DNA of 64,000 nucleotides from contig NZ_KB894218.1 of NCBI RefSeq assembly GCF_000374405.1, positions 86,180 through 150,179 of the forward strand. The letters run 5' to 3'. Each line of letters starts with the position of its first letter. Within the stretch, counting starts at the first letter, position 1. Shown piece by piece: positions 50,496-60,197 of the stretch. The notes below the pieces were generated by a model. It was not told the DNA's origin. It made no database searches and saw only the letters and a list, made by a program, of their open reading frames with translations. The stretch is from Riemerella columbina DSM 16469. GTDB lineage: Bacteria > Bacteroidota > Bacteroidia > Flavobacteriales > Weeksellaceae. The translations under genes and the position numbers were made by a program.

Positions 50496-52058
50496 ATGAG
50501 AAAGAATATTATTTATTGCCTGCTCCTTACTTCATCCTTAGGTTATGCACAAGTAGGAGTAAACACCGATTCTCCAAGAGCTACATTAGATGTGGTAAAG
50601 AATCAAAAATTATCCGTTAATGGTATCATTTTTCCTAGTCTAACAACAGAGGAAAGAAATTCAATGGAAAATGTTACTGAAGGAACTACCATCTTCAATA
50701 CCTCTACTAAATGCCTAGAGTATTGGAATTCTTCCAGCTGGATATGCACAAACGGAGGTTCCACATCTGCGCCAGAGCCAGAACCTCCTACAACTACATT
50801 CCAACTAACATTAACAGATATTGATGGGCTTTCTGATGAACTAAATGCATTTTTCGTATCTGTATATGATGATGACTACCTACCATTTAAAGAGCAAACA
50901 GATGTTGCTTCAATAGATGTTTCTAATATGGATGGAACATCTGAAAAATTAATTGATTTTCAAGGTGGTCTTGGTACAGATGCCCTAGGTGGAGTCAGTA
51001 AAACTATACTTTTAAAGTATAATTGTGTTAATGGTCCATGTAATTGGGAGGCATATAACAGTACAATTACGATAGACAGCAAGTATTTAGAAAACGGAAG
51101 CGGAAACCAAATTACATTCTCTATCCCCGCCAAAAATAATGTAGCTACAGGTACAGATATTATTGAAGGGACACTTACAGCATCTACTCCTATCATGTTT
51201 AAAAAATTGGATTTGAATAAAGGGTTAGGTGCGGATAAAAAAGGATTAAATGTGGCTAATTTTACGGTTAGATTATCGAGTAGTCCAACCATTCCTTTGA
51301 AAATAAGAGTAATGCCTGCTGTAGTAGATGCGGCAAATAAACTGGCATATATTCCTATAAATGCTGAAAATACATCTATTTCTAAGGTTGCATTTAATTT
51401 AGATCTTGGGGCAGAGTATGCGGATATGACTTCTCCTTACTTTAACCCTGCAAAGACTACTCAAAAGACTGCTAAAGACTTTAAAGCGTTTGGACATATG
51501 TTCCAGTGGCAAAGAAAAGCTGATGGACACCAAAAAATTAAATGGACCAGTGCTAGCTCTTTTACTAGAGTAAATACCCCAGTTAGTAGTACACTGTCTT
51601 CAGATTGGACAAATGCTGGAGTTAACACATTTATAACTAATAATAATAGTAATGCATCAACTAATAACAAAAATCTTAGATCTTGGGTTATTCCTACGGT
51701 AAACGAATCAGACCCTCGTGACCTCTGGACAGAGAATGGAGCTAATAATCCTTGTCCTGGAAGTTTCCATATACCTACCAAAAATGAAAAAGAAAATCTG
51801 TTAATGGATAATAAGATAAATGGTACACTTCAATTATCTGGATTTTCAATGGAAACAAATGGTAATATAGCTGGCTCAGGGGTAGGCTTCTACTGGACTA
51901 GTACATCAACTGATGGAGTAGGAGCAGCAACAGATAGCGAGTTATATAAAGGTAGAACATCTGATTTTTATAATACAAACTATACAACAGGAGCAGGATT
52001 TAGCGGAGGTGGAGTGAGAGCACGAGGAATGTCTATTCGCTGTGTTTCAGACAGATAA
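50496..52058 (+). CDS. Exported FISUMP-domain protein
   Basis: 520 residues. Signal peptide MRKNIIYCLLLTSSLGYA. N-terminal segment VGVNTDSPRATLDVVKN and GIIFPSLTTEERNSME ... GTTIFNTSTKCLEYWNSSSW, a start shared by many Bacteroidota surface proteins. The C-terminal ~170 residues fit the FISUMP (Fib_succ_major) pattern: FGHMFQWQRKADGH, NPCPGSFHIPTKNEKENLL, GFYWTSTSTDG and RARGMSIRCVSDR. Probably a secreted or surface structural protein; function unknown. Strong promoter and strong terminator suggest high expression. Confidence 0.85.
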   Translation: MRKNIIYCLLLTSSLGYAQVGVNTDSPRATLDVVKNQKLSVNGIIFPSLTTEERNSMENVTEGTTIFNTSTKCLEYWNSSSWICTNGGSTSAPEPEPPTTTFQLTLTDIDGLSDELNAFFVSVYDDDYLPFKEQTDVASIDVSNMDGTSEKLIDFQGGLGTDALGGVSKTILLKYNCVNGPCNWEAYNSTITIDSKYLENGSGNQITFSIPAKNNVATGTDIIEGTLTASTPIMFKKLDLNKGLGADKKGLNVANFTVRLSSSPTIPLKIRVMPAVVDAANKLAYIPINAENTSISKVAFNLDLGAEYADMTSPYFNPAKTTQKTAKDFKAFGHMFQWQRKADGHQKIKWTSASSFTRVNTPVSSTLSSDWTNAGVNTFITNNNSNASTNNKNLRSWVIPTVNESDPRDLWTENGANNPCPGSFHIPTKNEKENLLMDNKINGTLQLSGFSMETNGNIAGSGVGFYWTSTSTDGVGAATDSELYKGRTSDFYNTNYTTGAGFSGGGVRARGMSIRCVSDR

Positions 52059-52081
52059 AATAAAACAAAAATATATTTACT

Positions 52082-52118
52082 AACAATAGCTATTTCTTTT
52101 TTAGAGATAGCTATTGTT
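52082..52118 (+). terminator. Terminator of the FISUMP gene
   Basis: AACAATAGCTATTTCT, short T loop, AGAGATAGCTATTGTT with one G-T pair. It overlaps the 3' end of the small minus-strand ORF at 52101. Confidence 0.7.
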
Positions 52119-52313
52119 GAAATAACCGATCACCTGAGCATTAAACCACTCATCTTGGAAATCAGCGGAAGGTTTAAGGGTGCCCTTATTAAGGGAGATT
52201 TTGTTCATTACAATGATATTGTAAATATCTCCTATGATTTTGGCACTTATAAAAGAGCTATCTGTAAGCTTGTCGTTATATTTTTCAAGATCGACAAATT
52301 CTATAGCAGCCAT
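52101..52313 (-). CDS. Small hypothetical protein or gene remnant
   Basis: 70 residues: MAAIEFVDLEKYNDKLTD, then SSFISAKIIGDIYNIIVMNK, no signal peptide, no family recognised. A consensus -7 box lies upstream (52401-52409). The 3' end runs into the FISUMP terminator stem. In the leader, a neighbouring frame reads SVLSQLDKSKIQNRIAIR right up to the ATG, so it may be the 3' part of a longer, frameshifted gene. Confidence 0.35.
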   Translation of the reverse strand: MAAIEFVDLEKYNDKLTDSSFISAKIIGDIYNIIVMNKISLNKGTLKPSADFQDEWFNAQVIGYFNNSYL

Positions 52314-52400
52314 CTAATAGCAATCCTGTTTTGTATTTTAGATTTGTCTAATTGACTAAGTACGGATTGAATGGTGCTTTACTCTATAGTAGCCACTGTA

Positions 52401-52409
52401 GCAAAGTTA
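52401..52409 (-). promoter_or_regulatory. Minus-strand -7 box upstream of the 70-residue ORF
   Basis: TAACTTTGC on the minus strand; would give an ~85-nt leader before the ATG at 52313. Confidence 0.4.
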
Positions 52410-52421
52410 GATTTTTGTATA

Positions 52422-52496
52422 TTACAGATTATTAACCCATGCATTAGTATAAAGGAATAAAATAACTCCTAATGCGATAAATAATTTAGTACTCAT
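52422..52496 (-). CDS. Possible 24-residue membrane peptide with adjacent inverted repeat
   Basis: ATG at 52496, stop TAA at 52422: MSTKLFIALGVILFLYTNAW then VNNL, one hydrophobic helix. The start is flanked by GGTATAATA (52497-52505) and its inverted copy TATTATACC (52528-52536), which could fold the leader into a hairpin ending at the start codon. Small and unverified. The rest of the 52314-52706 gap shows only AT-rich DNA and the eno terminator. Confidence 0.3.
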   Translation of the reverse strand: MSTKLFIALGVILFLYTNAWVNNL

Positions 52497-52643
52497 GGTA
52501 TAATAGTGTTAGTTTGTTATCTTTAAGTATTATACCAATAATCTATTTAAGTTTTTTTTTAAAATCAAATAAGGACTATTATTTTATCAAAACTTTTGGA
52601 TAAAGATACAATAGAAAATGGATTAGTCTCCATTTAAGCCAAA

Positions 52644-52677
52644 AATAGCATTTATCTTTTTGGGGATAAATGCTATT
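52644..52677 (-). terminator. Terminator of eno
   Basis: AATAGCATTTATC, 8-nt loop, GATAAATGCTATT, with a T run on the minus strand; 30 nt after the eno stop. Confidence 0.85.
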
Positions 52678-52706
52678 GCTTTATTGTTTGTATCGTAAAG
52701 GTTTAA

Positions 52707-54017
<1,311 letters not shown>

Positions 54018-54076
54018 TTATTCCACAAAGTTAATGATTTATCCGTTAAAAATTAAATGATTTTTAAACAGGATTT

Positions 54077-54910
54077 TTAGGGTTGAGGATATCGCACGGC
54101 ATTACTGATTTCAATAGGGTTGTACTCTTTTCGCATATACTCCTGCGCTTTTTTCGTCAGTTCGTCAAACTGTTCTTTTTTAATAATTTTAACGCCCATA
54201 ACTCGTAATTCACCATTCATATTAGGATTAAATTGTTCTCGCATTTCCCTTAATGGATTTTCGTAAAATTCTAATTGCTTTTTTTGAATCATTTTTAATG
54301 AAGTTACGATAGGTTTTTTACCAGCAAAGTGTTCTAGAAAATCGGAAGTATCATAAGTTTGAGGAAGTTTCCAACTTTTTAAAAGTTTAAAAGAAAAATT
54401 GTCTTTATCATCATAGACTTCAAAAATTAAGCCTGGCAAACCTCTGAATTTATAAGGTCCCTCGATGAGGTTAATATCCTTAGCAAACCAAGCCGTCCAA
54501 TGTCTACCACCAAATTGGGTAGTGGCTTTTTGAAGCAGATACCCGTTTTCGGTTTTAGTTTCATCGGATAAGTGCCAATTCATTTTGTCTTGGCTTTTAT
54601 AAGCGAAGTAATCGTTTAGCATTACATAATTGATATGTTCATCAGAATTGATCTTGCGTTTTATCGCAGGAAGGCGTTCGTCCCAACTGTAGGAGGTGTA
54701 ATTTCTCACTTTATTGATGGAATCATTTTTTGCATATTCGTAAGAGTAGAATTTAATTTCTTTAGGATTGATATCTAAAGTCATCATTTCGGTTTCTTTA
54801 TCATCCGAAGTAGAGTCTACCTTATGCTGAAACTCATAAATAAAGCGATGGGTTTGCGAAAAAACTAAACTTGATATAAGACATAGGGCTAAATGAATGA
54901 AGTGTTTCAT
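54077..54910 (-). CDS. GLPGLI family protein in the ECF sigma operon
   Basis: 277 residues. Signal peptide MKHFIHLALCLISSLVFSQ. Signature blocks ATTQFGGRHWTAWFAKD and EGPYKFRGLPGLIFEVYD, GLPGLI at 157-162. Ends YNPIEISNAVRYPQP. It lies 33 nt after a membrane protein gene that itself follows an ECF sigma factor, all on the minus strand and divergent from an outer membrane beta-barrel gene. Function unknown; the context suggests an envelope response role (inference). Confidence 0.85.
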   Translation of the reverse strand: MKHFIHLALCLISSLVFSQTHRFIYEFQHKVDSTSDDKETEMMTLDINPKEIKFYSYEYAKNDSINKVRNYTSYSWDERLPAIKRKINSDEHINYVMLNDYFAYKSQDKMNWHLSDETKTENGYLLQKATTQFGGRHWTAWFAKDINLIEGPYKFRGLPGLIFEVYDDKDNFSFKLLKSWKLPQTYDTSDFLEHFAGKKPIVTSLKMIQKKQLEFYENPLREMREQFNPNMNGELRVMGVKIIKKEQFDELTKKAQEYMRKEYNPIEISNAVRYPQP

Positions 54911-54943
54911 AATAAATCTTTTGCAGGTAAAAGTACAAAATTT

Positions 54944-55579
54944 TTAATAATCCATCTCGCTTAACTCTTGATAATTCGTTTTTAGTTGTTTAAGCATTTT
55001 ACCATAAATGAGTTTTTGGTAAATATATTTAAAAATAAAGAAAAAGATTGCCCAAAGAATCCCAATAAAAAATACTGCACTCATAATCATAAAAAGCATG
55101 ATATCTTCATCCAGTTTCGGTTGGTTATAAAAAATATCATTTCCTATAAATCCTATTGCTAAAATAAAAATGAGTGTAATTTTTATTAAAAACAGGTTAA
55201 TATACCACTCTATCACTTTACGTGTGAGTAAAATTCGCTCCATAAGTTTTTTGGATTGTTCTTCATTTCGGATTTTAAAGTTAAGGTAAAGTAACAACGC
55301 CAGAAATGCCAAAGGAATTATATTAGAGATATAATCTAAAACATTGAAAAAGGTATCAAACCTTGATAAATTACTTTCATTAGAGTTATCTTCTGTAATA
55401 TAATTTAACCCATAACCAAGCAGGGTAGTCACAGTAATTTCTATAATCCCAATAATTAGTACCCATTTCGCGATAGAAATGGATTTGCCCTTTAGCATTT
55501 TAAAGAGTTCATTATCGGTATATTTTTTATAAGATTGTGGTTGGTTCCAATTCTTTTTTAATAAATCTAATTCGTCCAT
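54944..55579 (-). CDS. Membrane protein partner of the ECF sigma factor (possible anti-sigma)
   Basis: 211 residues. A soluble N-terminal segment MDELDLLKKNWNQPQSYKKY followed by four membrane helices (WVLIIGIIEITVTTLLGYGL; IIPLAFLALLLYLNF; INLFLIKITLIFILAIGFIG; IMLFMIMSAVFFIGILWAIFFFIF) and a C-terminal charged tail. The 'DxLKxxWN' N-terminus is usual for membrane proteins following ECF sigma genes in Bacteroidota, where an anti-sigma role is assumed. Starts 6 nt after the sigma gene. Confidence 0.8.
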   Translation of the reverse strand: MDELDLLKKNWNQPQSYKKYTDNELFKMLKGKSISIAKWVLIIGIIEITVTTLLGYGLNYITEDNSNESNLSRFDTFFNVLDYISNIIPLAFLALLLYLNFKIRNEEQSKKLMERILLTRKVIEWYINLFLIKITLIFILAIGFIGNDIFYNQPKLDEDIMLFMIMSAVFFIGILWAIFFFIFKYIYQKLIYGKMLKQLKTNYQELSEMDY

Positions 55580-55585
55580 AGTGGG

Positions 55586-56080
55586 TTAAGTTTTAATGAG
55601 CGATTTTAATTTTTCTCGTGTTCTCATCATTTTTATACGGGCGTTGCCTTCGGAAATTCCAAGGATTTCGCCCATTTCTCGGTAGGATTTGTCTTCCAGA
55701 TAGAGCATTACCAAAGCCTTTTCTACATCCGAAAGCAGATGAATGGCTTTGTATAAGGCTTCCACTTTTTCGTTTTCGGCATCGCTTTGTTCTGCCTTTA
55801 TCAATAAATGGTGGAGTTCCTTTTCTTGGTCTACTTGCGGCTGGCAGTGGCGTTTTCTGTGGAGTGTCATCGCTGTATTCAAGGCGACGCGATACGCCCA
55901 TGTAGAAAACTTAGATTCCGCACGAAAGCTAGGATAGGCGCGCCATAGCTGCATCACAATATCTTGAAACAAATCCTCGTGATCTTCTGGATGGTCGGTA
56001 TAGATTCTACACACCTTATGCACCAATCTTTGGTGGTCTTGTAGGCGTTGTACGAATTCTTTTTCTAACCGAGTATTCAT
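55586..56080 (-). CDS. ECF-type RNA polymerase sigma factor
   Basis: 164 residues. Sigma region 2: HQRLVHKVCRIYTDHPEDHEDLFQDIVMQLWRAYPSFRAESKFSTWAYRVALNTAMTLHRK. Sigma region 4: LSDVEKALVMLYLEDKSYREMGEILGISEGNARIKMMRTREKLKSLI. No extra C-terminal domain. First gene of sigma-membrane protein-GLPGLI, divergent from the beta-barrel gene at 56472. Target promoters unknown. Confidence 0.93.
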   Translation of the reverse strand: MNTRLEKEFVQRLQDHQRLVHKVCRIYTDHPEDHEDLFQDIVMQLWRAYPSFRAESKFSTWAYRVALNTAMTLHRKRHCQPQVDQEKELHHLLIKAEQSDAENEKVEALYKAIHLLSDVEKALVMLYLEDKSYREMGEILGISEGNARIKMMRTREKLKSLIKT

Positions 56081-56277
56081 ATCCTATTAGTTGTTGGAAT
56101 TTGGATTCGTTACAAAATTGGGAAATTAAACTTGAATGGCTAAAATTTTTTTTCTATCTCAGGCAACCATTTTTAAAATTTGTCGTCTTTATGGTAAAGG
56201 TTAAATTTTATGTTAAAATTTTTAACATTGATAATCAGTTAATTATCTATATTTATTAAAAATAATCATTACTTTGT

Positions 56278-56311
56278 ATTGCAAAATAGTAAAATATTTA
56301 TATATCTTTGC
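56278..56311 (+). promoter_or_regulatory. Promoter of the outer membrane beta-barrel gene
   Basis: ATTG at 56278-56281, 21-bp spacer, TATCTTTGC at 56303-56311. It leaves a ~155-nt leader before the ATG at 56472, long for this window. The leader has a weak hairpin and a T run near 56431-56454. The 56081-56471 gap otherwise holds no gene. Confidence 0.65.
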
Positions 56312-56471
56312 ATCAGAAATTAATAACCATAGACAATTACTTTTAGTATTAAAAATTAATAACTATGTAAAAAGTGTCGAATGCTAAATATTCAAAAGAA
56401 CAAAAAACTATTATACAAAGCTAATAACCTAATGGCTTTCGGCTCTTTTTTATTTAAAAAACATTAACCCT

Positions 56472-58694
56472 ATGAAAAAAATTAGCATTTTAATCGGAAC
56501 ATTAGCCTTTGGATTAACTTTGGCACAAGAACAAAAATCGTCTGACAGTACTAAAACTAATAAGATTGAAGCGGTTACCATCAGCAAAAAATACATCCAG
56601 CAGAAAGCAGATCGTATGGTATATAATGTATCGGTTTCGCCAGTGGCAAAAGGAAATACGGCGTTTGAAGTCCTTAAAAAAACACCTACGGTTAATACTA
56701 CGGATGGCAAAGAATTTAAAATTATGGGGAAATCCTCTGCGGTGATTTACATCAATGGTAGAAAATCCAATATGAATGCAGAAGCTTTACTTCAATTGTT
56801 AAAATCTACACCATCTGAAAACTTAGCCAAAGTGGAAGTGATTTCATCACCAGGAAGTGAATATCAAGTAGAAGGCGATGTGGGCATCATTAATATAGTG
56901 CTTAAAAAGAAAAGAACCGATGGCTTTAATGGAACGCTAAAAATGGATAATGAGCAAGCCTATTATAATAGTCAATCAGCGAACTTAAACCTTAATTATC
57001 GTAAAGATCGTTTAGGAGTGAATGCCAATGTGGGGTATGGGGATGCTAATTATTATTCAGAGTTTACATTAATCAACGGGGATGGTAAAAATGAAACGAT
57101 GACCCACTCTAAACATACTTCCCCCAACCATAATCCCAATCTTAACCTTATATTAGACTACGAACTGAATGATAACAGCCATTTGAATTTAAACTTTAAT
57201 ACTTATTGGTCGGTTGGAAAAAATGAAACCGATGAGTCTTTGGTGAAAAATTTTGTAAATGGTCAATTGGTGGAGACTAAACTCAACAAAACACTTGGGG
57301 AAGATACTTCTAAAAACTATTCGGCTGGGCTTAACTACGATTGGAAAACCGATGAACAAGGCAGTATGTTGAAGCTGAACGCTGCCTATATGAAATATAA
57401 TCGTGTTGACGAAAAAACAAATTATTTATATAATTTAGTTGGAACGCAAAAAAAGGAAATTCTCTATGGTGCAATTTATCAGAATACGCCGCAGGATATA
57501 GAAAATATTTCTGCGATGGCGGATTATATTTGGAAGTTAAAAGATGGCTCTACAATGGCTTTCGGTGGAAATTATAACACTACGGAAACGGATAACGATA
57601 CTTCGTCTAAGTTTGGGGATGCCAATTTGGTTTTTACTGAAAATAAAGATTTAAGCAATCATTTTATTTATAAGGAAAATATAGGGGCAGTATATGCCAA
57701 CTACGAGCGTACTTTTGGCGATAAAGTTTCAGCAAAATTAGGACTTCGCTACGAAATGACGGCTACCAAAGGAGATATTGAAGGAAAGGACGACCCTTAT
57801 TATCACTTTAAAAAAGATTATAACAACCTTTTACCATTTGCGAATTTATCTTATCAGATTAATCAAAATAATATGCTAAGATATTCCTTCACTAGCCGTG
57901 TGAAACGCCCATCATTTTGGGAGCTGAATCCTGTAAGAAATTATACTACTGAGCATAATTTTGTACAAAATAATCCTTTTATGAAAGCTTCTACCATCTA
58001 CCAACAGCAATTGATGTATATGCTAAAGAATGCTTATTTTGTAAACTTGGATTATTTAAAAATAAAAGATGCTTCTGTACAAATTCCTCTACAAAAAACG
58101 GTAGGGAATATTACCCAAATCCGCTATATCCGTACCAATTATGGTGATAAGCAACAGTTTTCTATAAGTTTAGGAATGCAAAAAGCATTCTTTAAAGGGT
58201 ACTGGATTAATAGTCTTACAGCAATGTCTATTTGGAATCAGTTCTCGGGTATGGTAGATAGAGACCCATTAACCCAAGAGCAATTCCCTGCTTATCATGT
58301 GGATTTTAAAACAAATTTTGTGGGAATACAGACAAATAACCAAATAGCATTGGATAAAAATAGAACATGGTGGTTAGATGTGGATTATTTCTGGCTTTCT
58401 AAGCAAAAACTAGAGCTAGGAGAGCTTTCAAATATGCAAAAGCTGGATTTAGGACTTAAAAAGAACTGGAACGATTGGACTTTTAAGTTTAATGTAGGAG
58501 ATGTATTTAATACTACGGGGGATATTAATATTTTTAATACTCAGGATAATGGCTACTATAACAATATATTCCAAAGAAACTATAATAGAACATTTAATGT
58601 TTCGGTAACCTATAATTTCGGAAACAAAAAACTGAAAAAAGTTCAGCAAGTGGAAAGTGCTAATAGCGATATCCAAAGCCGTATGGGAAAATAA
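56472..58694 (+). CDS. Outer membrane beta-barrel protein, TonB-dependent receptor-like (OMP_b-brl_3)
   Basis: 740 residues. Signal peptide MKKISILIGTLAFGLTLAQ. A plug-like domain at about 40-150: YNVSVSPVAKGNTAFEVLKKTP, INGRKSNMNAEALLQLLKSTPSENLAKVEVISSPGSEYQVEG and GIINIVLKKKR, then a long barrel ending in FNVSVTYNFGNKKL. The usual N-terminal carboxypeptidase-regulatory-like domain is missing. Such proteins import or secrete polymers or peptides; the substrate is unknown. Divergent from the ECF sigma/GLPGLI unit. Confidence 0.88.
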   Translation: MKKISILIGTLAFGLTLAQEQKSSDSTKTNKIEAVTISKKYIQQKADRMVYNVSVSPVAKGNTAFEVLKKTPTVNTTDGKEFKIMGKSSAVIYINGRKSNMNAEALLQLLKSTPSENLAKVEVISSPGSEYQVEGDVGIINIVLKKKRTDGFNGTLKMDNEQAYYNSQSANLNLNYRKDRLGVNANVGYGDANYYSEFTLINGDGKNETMTHSKHTSPNHNPNLNLILDYELNDNSHLNLNFNTYWSVGKNETDESLVKNFVNGQLVETKLNKTLGEDTSKNYSAGLNYDWKTDEQGSMLKLNAAYMKYNRVDEKTNYLYNLVGTQKKEILYGAIYQNTPQDIENISAMADYIWKLKDGSTMAFGGNYNTTETDNDTSSKFGDANLVFTENKDLSNHFIYKENIGAVYANYERTFGDKVSAKLGLRYEMTATKGDIEGKDDPYYHFKKDYNNLLPFANLSYQINQNNMLRYSFTSRVKRPSFWELNPVRNYTTEHNFVQNNPFMKASTIYQQQLMYMLKNAYFVNLDYLKIKDASVQIPLQKTVGNITQIRYIRTNYGDKQQFSISLGMQKAFFKGYWINSLTAMSIWNQFSGMVDRDPLTQEQFPAYHVDFKTNFVGIQTNNQIALDKNRTWWLDVDYFWLSKQKLELGELSNMQKLDLGLKKNWNDWTFKFNVGDVFNTTGDINIFNTQDNGYYNNIFQRNYNRTFNVSVTYNFGNKKLKKVQQVESANSDIQSRMGK

Positions 58695-58717
58695 TATCCA
58701 ATTAATGGATCATCACG

Positions 58718-58751
58718 ATAGGGGTTAAGTTTTTTAACCTCTATTTTTTTG
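58718..58751 (+). terminator. Terminator of the beta-barrel gene
   Basis: ATAGGGGTTAA, 5-nt loop, TTAACCTCTAT with one G-T pair, followed by T residues. Overlaps the -33 of the next promoter. Confidence 0.75.
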
Positions 58752-58780
58752 GTAGGCTGTCAAAATATAAATAACTTTAC
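58748..58780 (+). promoter_or_regulatory. Probable promoter of the dihydroorotase gene
   Basis: TTTG at 58748-58751, exactly 20-bp spacer, TAACTTTAC at 58772-58780 (one mismatch to TAnnTTTG). Confidence 0.5.
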
Positions 58781-58805
58781 TGCTCAAACAAACGCTAAAA
58801 TTTCT

Positions 58806-60140
58806 ATGAAAACACTCATTAAAAATGCACAAATCGTCAACAAAAATCAAATCATTAAAGGAGATGTCCTTATCATAGGAGATACCATTCAGCAAATCGG
58901 AACTCATATAGACGAGAGCGAAGCCGAACAGATTATAGATGCTGCGGGGCAGTATCTTTTACCCGGTGTGATAGACGACCAAGTGCATTTTAGAGAGCCA
59001 GGCTTAACGCATAAAGCCACGATTGCATCGGAAAGTCGGGCGGCAATAGCGGGGGGCATCACCAGTTTTATAGAGCAACCCAATACCGCTCCCAATGCTG
59101 TAACCCAAGAGCTGTTGGAAGAAAAATACCAAATAGCGGCTCAAACTTCCTTTGCCAACTATTCCTTTTCTATGGGTGGCACTAATGATAACTTAGAAGA
59201 AATTCTAAAAACCAATCCTAAAAATGTAGCCGCGATTAAATTATTTTTAGGTTCTTCTACAGGAAATATGTTGGTGGACGACCCTGATACTTTGGAACAT
59301 ATTTTTTCTCAAGTTAAAATGCCCATCTGCGTCCATTGCGAAGACGAAGCTACCATCCGAGAAAACACAGCAACTTATCAAGCGAAATACGGCGAGGATA
59401 TTCCTGTAAAATTTCATCATTTAATAAGGAACGAAGCGGCGTGTTATAAATCCAGTTCCAAAGCCATAGAATTAGCCAAAAAAACGGGCGCGAGGTTACA
59501 TATTTACCATGTTTCTACGGCTAAAGAAACCGAACTGTTTGATAACAGCCTACCATTAAAAGATAAAAAAATTACCGCGGAGGTTTGTGTACATCATTTA
59601 TGGTTCAGTAATGAAGATTATGATACCAAAGGTAGTTTAATCAAATGGAATCCTGCGGTAAAAACCCCTGCCGACCGAGAAGGACTTTGGAAAGCATTAC
59701 TGGATGACCGAATCGATGTGATCGCTACCGACCACGCACCACATACTTGGGAGGAAAAGCAACATCCTTATCTAAAATGTCCGTCGGGAGCACCGCTAGT
59801 ACAACATGCCTTACCTGCGATGTTGGAAATGGTAAAACAAAGTAAACTTTCTATTGAAAAAATGGTAGAAAAAATGTGCCATAACCCTGCCATTTTATTT
59901 CAAATCGAAAAAAGAGGATTTATAAAAGAAGGTTACAAGGCAGACTTGGTGTTGGTGGATATGGAACAGCAGGAAACCGTAGCCAAAGACAATATTCTCT
60001 ATCAATGTGGTTGGAGTCCATTAGAAGGCACCACTTTCCATTCTAAAATTACCCATACTTTTGTTAATGGACATTTGGCGTATCATAAAGGTCGATTTTC
60101 AGAGGAAAAACATGCCGAACGATTAAGGTTTGAGAGGTAA
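58806..60140 (+). CDS. pyrC: Dihydroorotase
   Basis: 444 residues from the ATG at 58806; upstream ATG at 58749 would add 19 residues that do not fit and would lie in the promoter. Amidohydrolase of pyrimidine synthesis. Marks: GVIDDQVHFREPGLTHKATIASESRAA (metal-binding HxR motif), SFIEQPNTAPN, CVHCEDEATI, ARLHIYHVSTAKE, IATDHAPHTWEEK (catalytic Asp), and NPAILFQIEKRGFIKEGYKADLVLVD. Class I dihydroorotase by length. The gene lies away from other pyr genes. Confidence 0.92.
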   Translation: MKTLIKNAQIVNKNQIIKGDVLIIGDTIQQIGTHIDESEAEQIIDAAGQYLLPGVIDDQVHFREPGLTHKATIASESRAAIAGGITSFIEQPNTAPNAVTQELLEEKYQIAAQTSFANYSFSMGGTNDNLEEILKTNPKNVAAIKLFLGSSTGNMLVDDPDTLEHIFSQVKMPICVHCEDEATIRENTATYQAKYGEDIPVKFHHLIRNEAACYKSSSKAIELAKKTGARLHIYHVSTAKETELFDNSLPLKDKKITAEVCVHHLWFSNEDYDTKGSLIKWNPAVKTPADREGLWKALLDDRIDVIATDHAPHTWEEKQHPYLKCPSGAPLVQHALPAMLEMVKQSKLSIEKMVEKMCHNPAILFQIEKRGFIKEGYKADLVLVDMEQQETVAKDNILYQCGWSPLEGTTFHSKITHTFVNGHLAYHKGRFSEEKHAERLRFER

Positions 60141-60197
60141 AAAATGCTAATTTTTCTGGCATAGTTAATGCTATTGCATGGATAAATACAAATCAAA

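Noticed and set aside
50174..52400. 12-bp inverted repeat TACAGTGGCTAC flanking the FISUMP gene, as an invertible or mobile segment
   Set aside because: Similarity stops after 12 bp, no recombinase is nearby, and a 12-mer match is expected by chance many times in 64 kb.
55593..55901. 102-residue Arg-rich frame overlapping the sigma factor gene
   Set aside because: Same-strand shadow frame of the sigma factor, which has full domain support.
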